Shown here: positions 45,226-54,734 of the stretch, piece by piece
Position numbering within the stretch: the first letter of the stretch is position 1
Layout of the letters: each line of letters begins with the position of its first letter
NCBI RefSeq assembly: GCF_042788235.1
Contig: NZ_JBHZOL010000044.1
Span: 1-64,000 of the forward strand
Origin: Sphaerothrix epifaneia
GTDB lineage: Bacteria; Cyanobacteriota; Cyanobacteriia; Phormidesmidales; Phormidesmidaceae
DNA: 64,000 nt
Direction of reading: 5' to 3'
Made by a program: the position numbers and the translations under genes
The notes under the pieces: model-generated
What the model was told of the DNA's origin: nothing
What the model saw: only the letters and a program-made list of their open reading frames with translations
Databases searched by the model: none

Positions 45226-46637
45226 AAGGTGTTCTCCCCGTCGGCACTTCAGTTCTTGAGAAGATAGACATCGACCTGGGATCACTTAAAACCATCAAAC
45301 CATCTTCAAAACGGTCGCACTACCGGGCTGTTGTGAATTGGCTGACCCAGTATTCTCCCAAAGAGAATGCGACTAACTTAGAACAAGTTCGTGGAGGGAT
45401 AGAGGCCTTCAATCATCTCTGCGAGATTGAGGAGTGGCTTAAAGCAAAAGAGATCATCGATCTACGCTGTAACACTCCTACCCATGAGAAACTGCACCAT
45501 CAGCTTGGAACTTGGGGATATCAAAAAGAACGTCTTTTGCTCTATGAAAGTCTGCTGGGCAATTTGGAGTCAGGATGGGACGTAATTGGGCTAGATAATT
45601 TAGGAATTGTTTACTGCTCGTTGGGGCAATACAAAAAAGCAATTAATTATCACCAACAAAGTTTGGAAATAGCCCGACAAACAAATGATCGAAAAGCGCA
45701 GGTTCGAGCCATGGGTAATCTAGGCAATGCTCTATCTTACTTAGGCCAGTATCAAATAGCCCTAGACCATCACCTTCAAGTTCTGGCAATTGCAGAAGAA
45801 ACCCACAACCGCCCAATGGCAGCAACAACGTTAGGCAATTTAGGGAATACCTATGAAGCGTTAGGAGAATACCAGCAAGCCATCGCCTCTTATCAAAAAA
45901 GTCTAACCCTTGCTAAAGAGCTTGGTGATCGTTACGAAGAAGGCAGGGCGTTGGGTAACTTAGGTAATACTTATGAAGCGATAGGGCAATATCCAAAAGC
46001 CATTGATTTCTTACAACGCAGTTTAGCGATTGCTCATGAGCTTGAAGATCGTTTTGGGGAGTGCTCAACACTAGAAAGCCTCAGCACTGTCTATGAATCA
46101 TTGGAACAGTATGAAGAGGCTGTAGCGTGCTCTGAGCAGAGCTTAGAAGTCGCCAAAGAAATTGGTAATCGCGCTGTGGAAGGACTGAATTTAGGAAATC
46201 TAGGCAGTCTCTACGAGATTCTAGGGGAATATGAACAAGCCTTGGACTATGTTCGACGCAGTTTGGCGATTGCTGAAAATATCGGTGATCTTGAGGGAGA
46301 AGCCAGAGCACTCGGGAATCTGGGCAGCATCTATGCAGCCCAAGAGCAATATCAACAAGCAATTCAATGTTACGGAAGAAGCCTAATCATTGCCAAGAAA
46401 ATTGGTGACTTACAAGGAGAGAAGAGAGCATTAGGAGATCTGGGAGGAATTTTCTATGCTCTAGGTGACGGTGATCAGGCAATTGATCATTACCAACAAA
46501 GTTTAAGTATTGCCCAATCCCTTGGAGATCAGGCCAGCACGGACAGCATCTTGAGCAATTTAGCCATCATTTACTACGCTCTTGGTCAGCATGAAGAAGC
46601 AGCCAAAAGTCTCCCCCAAAACCACAATGCCCCCTAA
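45222..46637 (+). CDS. TPR array gene 4
   Basis: The 471-residue product starts at an ATGA overlap behind GGAGAGGAG. It has the head (HYRAVVNWLTQY, NLEQVRGGIEAFNHLCEIEEW, WGYQKERLLLY) and about nine TPR units. The final helix of the other members is missing; the chain ends in LPQNHNAP inside the start of gene 5, so the C terminus was probably shortened by fusion of the gene boundaries. Confidence 0.8.
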   Translation: MKGVLPVGTSVLEKIDIDLGSLKTIKPSSKRSHYRAVVNWLTQYSPKENATNLEQVRGGIEAFNHLCEIEEWLKAKEIIDLRCNTPTHEKLHHQLGTWGYQKERLLLYESLLGNLESGWDVIGLDNLGIVYCSLGQYKKAINYHQQSLEIARQTNDRKAQVRAMGNLGNALSYLGQYQIALDHHLQVLAIAEETHNRPMAATTLGNLGNTYEALGEYQQAIASYQKSLTLAKELGDRYEEGRALGNLGNTYEAIGQYPKAIDFLQRSLAIAHELEDRFGECSTLESLSTVYESLEQYEEAVACSEQSLEVAKEIGNRAVEGLNLGNLGSLYEILGEYEQALDYVRRSLAIAENIGDLEGEARALGNLGSIYAAQEQYQQAIQCYGRSLIIAKKIGDLQGEKRALGDLGGIFYALGDGDQAIDHYQQSLSIAQSLGDQASTDSILSNLAIIYYALGQHEEAAKSLPQNHNAP

Positions 46638-48737
46638 CAATTTGACCTTACCCGGTAGAAAACTCCTTAATGAGATTGAAACTTCTTTAGTTTCTCAAGG
46701 CATTCAGCAAAGACACTCTCCAAAACATGCTCACTTCACAGCGATCAGAAATTGGCTAGGAAAGTATCAACCTCCCATAGGTGTTGCCAAACTAGAGCAG
46801 GTCAAAGGATATCTAGAGGCTTTCCACCATTTGTGTGAGATTGAAGCTTGGCCTCAGGCGTCAGTGTGTTTCAAGTACCGCTTAACACCACAACTGCTGA
46901 AGAATTGCACAATCAATTGGCAACCTGGGGCTATTATTCGACCCAAATTGAGCTATACACTAAGCTGCTACATCATGTCACCCTTGAATCGAGGCCCACT
47001 CTGCTGATGGGACTGGGGAATGCCTATGCTGATCTAGGCAGCTATCCCGAAGCATTGGCTTGTCATCAACAAAGCCTGGCAATTGCACAGAAGATTGGCA
47101 ATCGCCTTGAGGAAGGTCGATCTCTCGGGAATCTAGGGGTCCTGCACTACAACATTGGTAATTTTGAAGAATCAATTGCTTGTCGAGAGCAGCGTCTATC
47201 TATCGCTCAATCAATCAGCGACCCCCAGGGCGAAATGAACGCCTTAACCAATCTAGGATTGAGTTACCACAGTAAAGGAGACTATGGCAGAGCCATTGAT
47301 TTTCACGAACGGAGTCTCTCTATTGCGGAACAACTACAAGATCCTCTTGGTGAAGGACACGCTTTAGGAAATTTGGGGATCGCGTACTATTCTTCAGGTA
47401 ATTATGAAAAGGCGGTTGAGTACCAGCAGTTGCGCCTAGAAGTCGCTCAGCAGATTGACGATCTCCCCAGTGAAATGAAAGCTTTGGGCAATCTTGGCAA
47501 TGCTTATCAATCGCTCGGTGCATATGAAGAGGCGATTTCTGTACTTGAAGACTGCCTCAGAATTGCTCGGGAGATTGGCTATCTACAAGTCGAAGGCTAC
47601 GCCCTGGGCAGTTTAGGGGCAACCTACTGGGCCTTAAATCAACCGGAAAAAGCTATTGACTACCATAGGCAGCATTTAGCAAAAGCCCAAAAAATTCAGG
47701 ACCATGTAGCACAGGAGCAGGCGTTAAAGAATTTGTGCGATTGCAGTGCATCCATGCAAAGCCATCCCCGCGTCATCGCATATGGTGAGCAACATCTGAA
47801 ATTTGCTCAAGATCCTGCAAGAGCCGCTCAGACACTTATTCACCTGAGCCGTGCTTATCGTGAGATAGAGCAATATGATCTTGCCGTTAAATGTGCGGAG
47901 AAACTTCTCGAAATCGTTCGGGATACCCCAAACCAGGAAATAGAACTTCAAGTGTTAGATTCATTGGGGCGAATCTATTTTCGAGTGAAGAAATACGACA
48001 GAGCACTTGACTTCCAGCAGCGCCGATTATCACTTATACAGACGCTTGATCAACACTCTCAAGAATTGGGAGGAGCATTCTGGGACTTAGGTGTTACCTA
48101 CGACGCTTTAGGAAACTATGACCAAGCTGTTGAATGCTATCGACAGCAGCTATCAATTACTCAACAGCTCAGCGACCTCCGGGGAGAAAGCGCAGCTTTG
48201 AATAACCTGGGCCATGCCTTGACTTCTCTCGGAGACTACAAACAGGCACTCGTCACCCATCAACAGTATTTGTCCCTGGTTCAGCAGCTAGGCGATCACA
48301 ACGCTGAAATCAGAGCCTTTGCTGAGCTTGGTAGCTTAGCCTATGAGCTTGAAGACTATTCCCAGGCCATTACATTCCATAGACAGGGGCTAGCAGTCGC
48401 TAAAGCCATTGGCAATCGTCACGAGGAGGGAAAGGCGCTCTACAATGTTGCAGCTGATTTGGAAATTAGGGAACAGCACGATAATGCCCTGGCACATTTG
48501 CAAGCAGCGCTAGCGTGTTTCAAGGAAACAGGAACTCACTATCTGGAGGCTTTGACCCTCTTCAACATGGCAGGCATCAGCCGCAGTCTCAAACATTCCG
48601 AACAAGCTATCGAATACTGCGATCGCGCCCAGACTATTGCTATGTCATTGGAAATTCCGCTCGCTCAGGACTGTCAAGTATTAAAAGAGAGGCTATTGAA
48701 TGAACAGCCAGAGAGAGGTGATCCTGACAACAGATGA
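46627..48737 (+). pseudogene. TPR array gene 5, interrupted by a -1 frameshift
   Basis: The first frame, from ATG 46627, gives the head (AIRNWLGKYQP, KLEQVKGYLEAFHHLCEIEAW) and then goes wrong at the sequence CTTAACACC near 46884. Adding one A there restores YRLNTTTAEELHNQLATWGYY, which continues to 48737 with about twelve TPR units and the final IPLAQDCQVLKE helix. The defect is one base in a short A-run, so it could be a sequencing error, a phase-variable site or a true pseudogene. Without correction only a headless 629-codon frame from an internal start remains. Confidence 0.75.
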
Positions 48738-50220
48738 CCTTGCTCAAGCCGGGCAAGCCATCTTGTCGCAGTTAAATCTTTCAATTTCTAACCTACCTAG
48801 CGAACGTCCTGCCTCTTTAGAGCGTGCGAATCATCGAGCTATCAAAAACTGGTTGACTAGATATCAGCCGAAGGCCAAAGCCCACAACCTCGAACAGGTA
48901 CAAGGGTTGTTAGAGTCATTTCACCACTTGTGTACGATTGCTGCTTGGGAGAAAGCCACTCAAATTCTGTTGCTTCGTATCAATGTTGTAGATCGGGAGT
49001 CCAACAATTCGCAGGTTGATCCCTTACATCTCCAGATAGGGAGATGGGGTCATTATTCTACACAAACTCAGATATACACCCAACTTTCAGGTCATTGCTC
49101 TCCAGAAGCAGAGATGGTTTGCTTGAATGGATTGGGGTTGGCTTATCAGAGCATCGGAAACTATTCAAGAGCCATCGAATATCACTCTCAGCATCTGGAT
49201 TTAGCGACTCAACTAGAAGATCCCATTGCCGAACAAAACGCCTTGTGCAATCTGGGCAACGTTTATGGAGCCGTAGAACAATACTCTGCTGCAACAACCT
49301 GCTATGAGGCGGCCCTTTCGCTGGCATGTCAAGTAGGAGATAGCAGAGGAGAGGGCAAACTGCTAGGCAACCTAGGCGTACTGCAAAGATTGCAGGGCAA
49401 TTTTGAAAATGCGATCGCCTATCATCAACAACATCTCCAGATTGCTTTAGCATCAGAAGACCTGGATGGACAAGCTAATGCGCTTGAAAACCTAGGAGTT
49501 GCTCACTACTTTCGGGGGGATTATGAAAATGCTAAAGACCTCCTTCAGAGCAGTTTGCGCATCGCTACTCAGATTGGTGATAAGAAGGCGATCACAGTAT
49601 CTTTAGGAAGCCTTGGGAACGTAAGCACGGCCTTGGGCCACCTTCAGGAAGCTCTTCATTACTATCGACAGCAGCTTGAGATCTCTCGGGAAATCAGCTT
49701 TTTAGAAGGACAGGAAAAAGCGTTAGGAAATATCGGTACCATCTACAAAGATTTAGGCGATTTTGATGCCTCCTTGACGTACCTGCAGCAAAAGCTTTCC
49801 CTGGCTCGTCAGCTGTATAGTCGCCAAAGCGAAGCCTACGCTCTAAGCAACATGGGCAACACCTACACGTGTCTGGAACAATACGAGGAGGCAATTCGAT
49901 GCCAGCAAACCAGCCTAGAAATCACTCAGGAACTAGGTGATACTTGGGGATGTGCAGCTGCTATGTGCAATCTTGGAGACGCTTACCGCTTATCAGGGCA
50001 ATTTGATACTGCTGTTTCCCATTTACTAAATAGCCTGCTCCTTTTCGATAAACTGCGAGCCCCTCAGGTACAGGCAGTAATGGGATTACTTATTCAGATT
50101 GCTTATGAAGTGGGCATTGAAGCATATAGCGCACTGCTAGAGAACAATCTGGTAGCGATTCAGGACAGCGAAGGTGGAGAGGCGATCGCAAAGCTCAGAC
50201 CCTATTTATTTGAAGAGTGA
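48700..50220 (+). CDS. TPR array gene 6
   Basis: The 506-residue product starts at ATG 48700 inside the end of gene 5 with a GAGAGG site. The head reads NHRAIKNWLTRYQ, NLEQVQGLLESFHHLCTIAAW and WGHYSTQTQIY. About eight TPR units follow, then a non-repeat helical end (about 440-506) different from genes 2, 3 and 5. It is the last uniform member; the next gene 75 bp on has a different architecture. Confidence 0.8.
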   Translation: MNSQREVILTTDDLAQAGQAILSQLNLSISNLPSERPASLERANHRAIKNWLTRYQPKAKAHNLEQVQGLLESFHHLCTIAAWEKATQILLLRINVVDRESNNSQVDPLHLQIGRWGHYSTQTQIYTQLSGHCSPEAEMVCLNGLGLAYQSIGNYSRAIEYHSQHLDLATQLEDPIAEQNALCNLGNVYGAVEQYSAATTCYEAALSLACQVGDSRGEGKLLGNLGVLQRLQGNFENAIAYHQQHLQIALASEDLDGQANALENLGVAHYFRGDYENAKDLLQSSLRIATQIGDKKAITVSLGSLGNVSTALGHLQEALHYYRQQLEISREISFLEGQEKALGNIGTIYKDLGDFDASLTYLQQKLSLARQLYSRQSEAYALSNMGNTYTCLEQYEEAIRCQQTSLEITQELGDTWGCAAAMCNLGDAYRLSGQFDTAVSHLLNSLLLFDKLRAPQVQAVMGLLIQIAYEVGIEAYSALLENNLVAIQDSEGGEAIAKLRPYLFEE

Positions 50221-50295
50221 TGATGGATAAGGGTGGGCAGCCTTCAATAGTCTTGCCATAATGGGTGGATGGATTTGATACAAGGGTATTAGCGG

Positions 50296-53200
50296 ATGCC
50301 ACGTGCAATTATCTTGACGTCTCATCCCGATGAATACGATGCTGTTCGTGCTCATTTGACGGAACTTGAAGAAGAGACACATCCTCAAGGAACTGTCTAC
50401 GAATTAGGACATTTCTCGTCCAATGAACAAATTTGGGAAGTCGCGATCGTTGAGATTGACAATAACAATGCTAGTGCGGCTTCAGAGACTGAAAGAGCCA
50501 TCAATCATTTCAAACCTAACGTCATTTTTTTAGTTAGTGCTGCTACCGGAATTAAAGATGTGTCCTTGGGCGATATTGTGATTGCCGATAAGGTCTATGC
50601 ATATGAATCGGGAAGAGCAGAAAATGAATTTCACCCACGTCCAGATGTACACAAGCCATTTTACGCACTAAAAGCAAGGGCTAAAGTAGAACGAAGAAAG
50701 ACTGACTGGTTCAGTAGAGCACTTCATGGAATGACCAGTCCACCCCCTTCTGTTCTTCTGGCACCGATCGCATCCGGAGATAAAGAACTTGCTGGTGAAA
50801 AGACAGAGCTTCTAAATTTCTTACGTTCTCAATATGGCGATACTGTTGCTGTTGAGAATGTAGGATTTGGCTTTTTCGCAGCTGTTGAAGCAAATGGAGG
50901 AGTTCCTGCACTAGCAGTACACTGGATATTTTGTTCGCTTACTAATAGTGCAGAAGCTATTCAAGAAGACGCTAAGCCTGTTGCATCTCAGAATGCAAGT
51001 GCATTTATTTTTGGGATTCTCGCAAAGCATACGATAGCTGATTCGGAAACCACACAGCGCATTGAAGGTGTGAGGTCATATGGGATAACTTCCGATGCCT
51101 TACTTGCTGATATTGGGCAACGAGTTGAAGCAGCAGTATATAGCAACTCGGGAAGTCTTAACAGTGAACGGCATAAACGCATCGACAATGCACAGACCTT
51201 GATTAATCAAGGCCAATTCAATCAAGCAGTTCAATATCTAAATGAGCTAAAGGCAGAGCTGTGGTATCAATTGGACGATATTCTCAAGTATCGTCTTCTC
51301 GCAAGTCTTGGAATGGCAAAGTTAGGGCTTGATGAAATTAGTGACGCAGCAACAATCTTCATCGAAGCATTGCAATATAACCAAGAAGACGACAAAGCCA
51401 TAGCGAATGCGGCCATGGGGTATGTGTTTCAAAAGAATTACACCACAGCCGAGGCTTTGATCAAGGAAGCATTAGAGCGCAATCCAGCGAGTGGTTTTGC
51501 ATATTCACTACGCATTCGAGTTGCTCCAGTCACAGCAAACCTTGAGTCAGTATTAAAACAAGTTCCATCTGAATATCACCAAAATACAGATGTTTTAGTA
51601 GCATTCGGAGAAGCAGCTCTAAATCGCAAATTGTATGATAAGGCAGCAGAATGCTGGCAAGCGGCTCTAGAAGGTAATAACGATCGGAGTATGGATAGCG
51701 TCAAGACTTTTCTGGCTGTCGCTCTGCTCAAACCGGTTGCTAATAACTATCCACTCATCGCTGCTGGCCAGCTTTTAGAACACCAAAAGCATAATTTGGA
51801 GCGGATTATTTCTCTACTGACTGAAGTTTTAGGGGGAGAATATGTAAATCCATATGATTTGTCGCATCTGCAATTCACCGCATTAGTTAATCGAGCATCT
51901 GCTTTTCGCTTGTTAGGTCGGCAGGATGAAGCCATTCGTGACATTGAAGTTGCTCGACAAAAAGAACCAGAAGACCATTATCTGGTTATACAACGTGCCC
52001 TTTTAGCTCATGAAAAAGGGGATGAAGAGGGAGCTTACAACTATGTGAGCCCGATTTTGCTGTCTTCTCAAACTCCAGAGGTATCTTTATTGGCGGCTAG
52101 CTCTTTGATGGCTCTTAACCGTGACGAAGAAGCAGAAGAGGTATTAGATCAATTCTTGAAAACAAATAGTCCTGAAGCACTCAAACGAGATGCCAAGCGT
52201 CTAAAATTTGACTTGTTTTTGGAACGTGGCGATCGCCATAATGCCGAAGCCGTGCTTCAACAAGTAAATAGTGAAGCTCCAGAAAGCATTTTTACGATTA
52301 TTCAAAATATGCGCTGGCAAAAGTACACTTGTACAGAGGCGAGTATTCCAGCGCTAGTTGAACAAGCTAAAGCCGTTCTCGCTTCTAAATCTTCTGTCCC
52401 AGCTCAAATGTGTCTCGCCGATATTCTCTATTCATTAGAGTATTATCGTGATGCAGCCGAAATCTACGAGCAATTTGTTGATAAAAGTCTGAATACTCCT
52501 CTTTCCCGGCGGCTATTACAGACCTATTTCTCAGCAGGTAACTACAGAGAGGTGCTAAATCTTTGTGAGCAGCTTCTTGATAAATACGGTCCGCTGGAAA
52601 CAGTTTCTGAAATAGCCGCCTACATTTATGACGAAATTGGAGACATGGATAGCGCCCGACGCATCTGCGAAACCTATCTAGACTCCTTTCTAGAAAACAT
52701 AGCGATGCAACTGCGACTGGCGGCAGTCAACTATGCTACAGGGGAATATGAAAAACTAGATGCGTTTCTTGATTCGCAACCAGATACGAAAGGCTTAAAT
52801 TTAGTCTCTTTAAGGAAACTTGCTCAGCTCTATAAAGTTAGAAATCGAATAGACAGATTTCTTGAAACCATCTACGAGATAAGACACCACTTTTATGATG
52901 ATGGACAAGTTCACGCCTTCTATCAGATTTCATATCTTGAGGCGACCAAGATTCAACCAGGTATTCAAAGTTTCGAGACGGTGCAAGATGGATGTGGGGT
53001 GCTTTTAAGAAACGAATTTGGTAAAGAACAGTGGTATGTTGTTGAAGATCAGCCAGATGCGGTTTTCGCTCAGTACGAGCTAAATTCTAGTCAACCACTT
53101 TATCAAGCTCTGATTGGCAAGAATATAGGGGATGAAATTGTTCAGGCAGAAGATGGCTTTGGTCGAAACTCTCTTCACATTGCAGCTATTACAGACAAAT

Positions 53201-54471
53201 ATTGTGCAGCAGGTAAACAAAGCTTTTCTGTCTTAGAGAACCATACAGACATTAAAAGCTTCAGAATGGTTGCTGTCCCGATGGATGGGGAGAATCTTTC
53301 AAATGATTGGGTGCAACAGTTCATCGAAGGATTACAACAGCATCAAGACCATTTTGAGCTTATTAAGTCTAAATATATTTCAGGTACGTTTCCTTTTGGT
53401 GCTGTTGCCAGCTTAATGAATCGCAATCCGATAGAGCTTTGGCAAGTTCTAGCTTTTGGAGCTTCCCCCTTTATTCATGCATGGTCTAACTTTCAGCATG
53501 AGAAGTTTGAAGATGCTTTGATGAGTCTTCAGAAAGGAGGGCTCGTAGTTATTGACCCTATCTCATTAGTGACTATTCATCATTTAGGGGTTGCAGATGA
53601 TGTCATTAGGCTTTTAGGAAGATTTGGGATTACTCAATCAACAATTGATCTATTCGGCGAGATGATTGAAAGAGCACAAGGTGTTCAACGCGAAGGTTTT
53701 GCCACCTTTGGAGTGGAAGGAGGTCAGGGCATTTTTCAGGAAGTTTCCTCTGAGCAAATTGATCAGCAGAAAGTTTTCTTTGAAAGAGTTATTAACTGGA
53801 TTAGAGACAATTGCCAGATTCTACCTTGTAATAGAGCCTTAGATATCAACAAATCCGAACGGGACAAGCTGGCAGAATGCATAACTTCAGCCTTTATTGA
53901 CACGGTTTTGATTGCTGGAGAACCTGGAAGAATTTTGTACTCTGATGATCAATGGCTACGCTGGTATGCCCATGCTGATTCAGGAGTTCTAGGAGTTTGG
54001 ACGCAAGTCACTTTGAAATACTGTTTAGAGCAACAGTCTGTAAATGAGTCGCTCTACCAGAAGTCAGTCATACAACTCGCAGCTAATGCTTACACTTATA
54101 CAGTAATTGATGCCGATATCTTGATGGCATCTGCTAGATTGGCCGAATGGAAAGTACGGCCAGTTTACACTGCTGTATTGAAGGCATTAGCCAATGAAAA
54201 GAATACCAATCTGGGTTATGTAATTTCTATCTCAGCAGATTTTATTAAACAGCTATACCTTGAAGTTATTGTCACCGAAATGCACTGGACTGACCCTAGA
54301 GATCCATTAGTCTTTGAACTGCTCAGAATTTTAACAAAAAGATCAAATGTTGATTTTATTCAACAACTCAAGAGAGCCTTGAGACAAAGATTTGAGCTAA
54401 TCCCTTTGAAGAAAAGAGAAGTCTTTTTGGTTTTGGATTCCTGGCTCACATCTCAACGAGTGATCACTTGA
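50296..54471 (+). CDS. Degenerate PNP-TPR-GreAB_C-PIN protein
   Basis: In the 1391-residue product, residues 1-250 are a PNP-type domain related to those at 35358 and 33325, but its active-site motifs are broken: E-N-V replaces E-M-E (187-189), H-W-I-F-C-S replaces R-G-I-S-D, and the GAGN and FVGIAGG loops are changed. Residues about 300-830 are TPR solenoid. About 905-965 resemble a GreA/GreB C-terminal domain (W-Y-V-V-E-D, S-S-Q-P-L-Y-Q-A-L-I-G-K-N-I-G-D-E-I). The C-terminal third fits a PIN-like nuclease, with Asp1087 (VVIDPISLVT), an IDLF strand and SDDQWLR (Asp1217, Asp1218). TPR-GreAB_C-PIN architectures have been predicted as defence factors. The PIN is probably the effector. Confidence 0.75.
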   Translation: MPRAIILTSHPDEYDAVRAHLTELEEETHPQGTVYELGHFSSNEQIWEVAIVEIDNNNASAASETERAINHFKPNVIFLVSAATGIKDVSLGDIVIADKVYAYESGRAENEFHPRPDVHKPFYALKARAKVERRKTDWFSRALHGMTSPPPSVLLAPIASGDKELAGEKTELLNFLRSQYGDTVAVENVGFGFFAAVEANGGVPALAVHWIFCSLTNSAEAIQEDAKPVASQNASAFIFGILAKHTIADSETTQRIEGVRSYGITSDALLADIGQRVEAAVYSNSGSLNSERHKRIDNAQTLINQGQFNQAVQYLNELKAELWYQLDDILKYRLLASLGMAKLGLDEISDAATIFIEALQYNQEDDKAIANAAMGYVFQKNYTTAEALIKEALERNPASGFAYSLRIRVAPVTANLESVLKQVPSEYHQNTDVLVAFGEAALNRKLYDKAAECWQAALEGNNDRSMDSVKTFLAVALLKPVANNYPLIAAGQLLEHQKHNLERIISLLTEVLGGEYVNPYDLSHLQFTALVNRASAFRLLGRQDEAIRDIEVARQKEPEDHYLVIQRALLAHEKGDEEGAYNYVSPILLSSQTPEVSLLAASSLMALNRDEEAEEVLDQFLKTNSPEALKRDAKRLKFDLFLERGDRHNAEAVLQQVNSEAPESIFTIIQNMRWQKYTCTEASIPALVEQAKAVLASKSSVPAQMCLADILYSLEYYRDAAEIYEQFVDKSLNTPLSRRLLQTYFSAGNYREVLNLCEQLLDKYGPLETVSEIAAYIYDEIGDMDSARRICETYLDSFLENIAMQLRLAAVNYATGEYEKLDAFLDSQPDTKGLNLVSLRKLAQLYKVRNRIDRFLETIYEIRHHFYDDGQVHAFYQISYLEATKIQPGIQSFETVQDGCGVLLRNEFGKEQWYVVEDQPDAVFAQYELNSSQPLYQALIGKNIGDEIVQAEDGFGRNSLHIAAITDKYCAAGKQSFSVLENHTDIKSFRMVAVPMDGENLSNDWVQQFIEGLQQHQDHFELIKSKYISGTFPFGAVASLMNRNPIELWQVLAFGASPFIHAWSNFQHEKFEDALMSLQKGGLVVIDPISLVTIHHLGVADDVIRLLGRFGITQSTIDLFGEMIERAQGVQREGFATFGVEGGQGIFQEVSSEQIDQQKVFFERVINWIRDNCQILPCNRALDINKSERDKLAECITSAFIDTVLIAGEPGRILYSDDQWLRWYAHADSGVLGVWTQVTLKYCLEQQSVNESLYQKSVIQLAANAYTYTVIDADILMASARLAEWKVRPVYTAVLKALANEKNTNLGYVISISADFIKQLYLEVIVTEMHWTDPRDPLVFELLRILTKRSNVDFIQQLKRALRQRFELIPLKKREVFLVLDSWLTSQRVIT

Positions 54472-54525
54472 AGCCACTCGATATCCATTTATACCAAATC
54501 CCGTTGGAACACCCCCGTTTCCAGA

Positions 54526-54545
54526 GGGCGCATGGCTATGCGCCC
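54526..54545. repeat. Palindromic intergenic repeat (cyanobacterial REP-like)
   Basis: GGGCGCAT and ATGCGCCC flank a 4-base loop, in the style of dispersed cyanobacterial palindromes. The rest of the 263-bp spacer (54472-54734) holds no gene. Composition turns backbone-like here, so the right edge of the large island probably lies close by. No T-run follows, so it is not a standard terminator. Confidence 0.6.
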
Positions 54546-54734
54546 CTACAGATTTCCTGGATTGATTCGGGGGAGCCGAGTTCGGATTCGGTATTAGACT
54601 ATTTTCAAATGCATTTATCAGTCCAACCTCAACATTTGCCGCTATTTTCCACAAACCTGCCATAGCCACCTCCTAACCTTTGGCATACAGGGCTTCCGAG
54701 GGAACCCCATCATCCCCCCCTCACCCTGGGAGCC

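Noticed and set aside
41000..50200. Dense short repeats in DNA, suggestive of CRISPR or satellite
   Set aside because: The period is about 120 bp, the repeats are imperfect and always in frame; they are codons of 40-residue TPR units.
54526..54545. Palindrome as rho-independent terminator of the large island
   Set aside because: No T-run follows on either strand; it matches dispersed cyanobacterial palindromes better.
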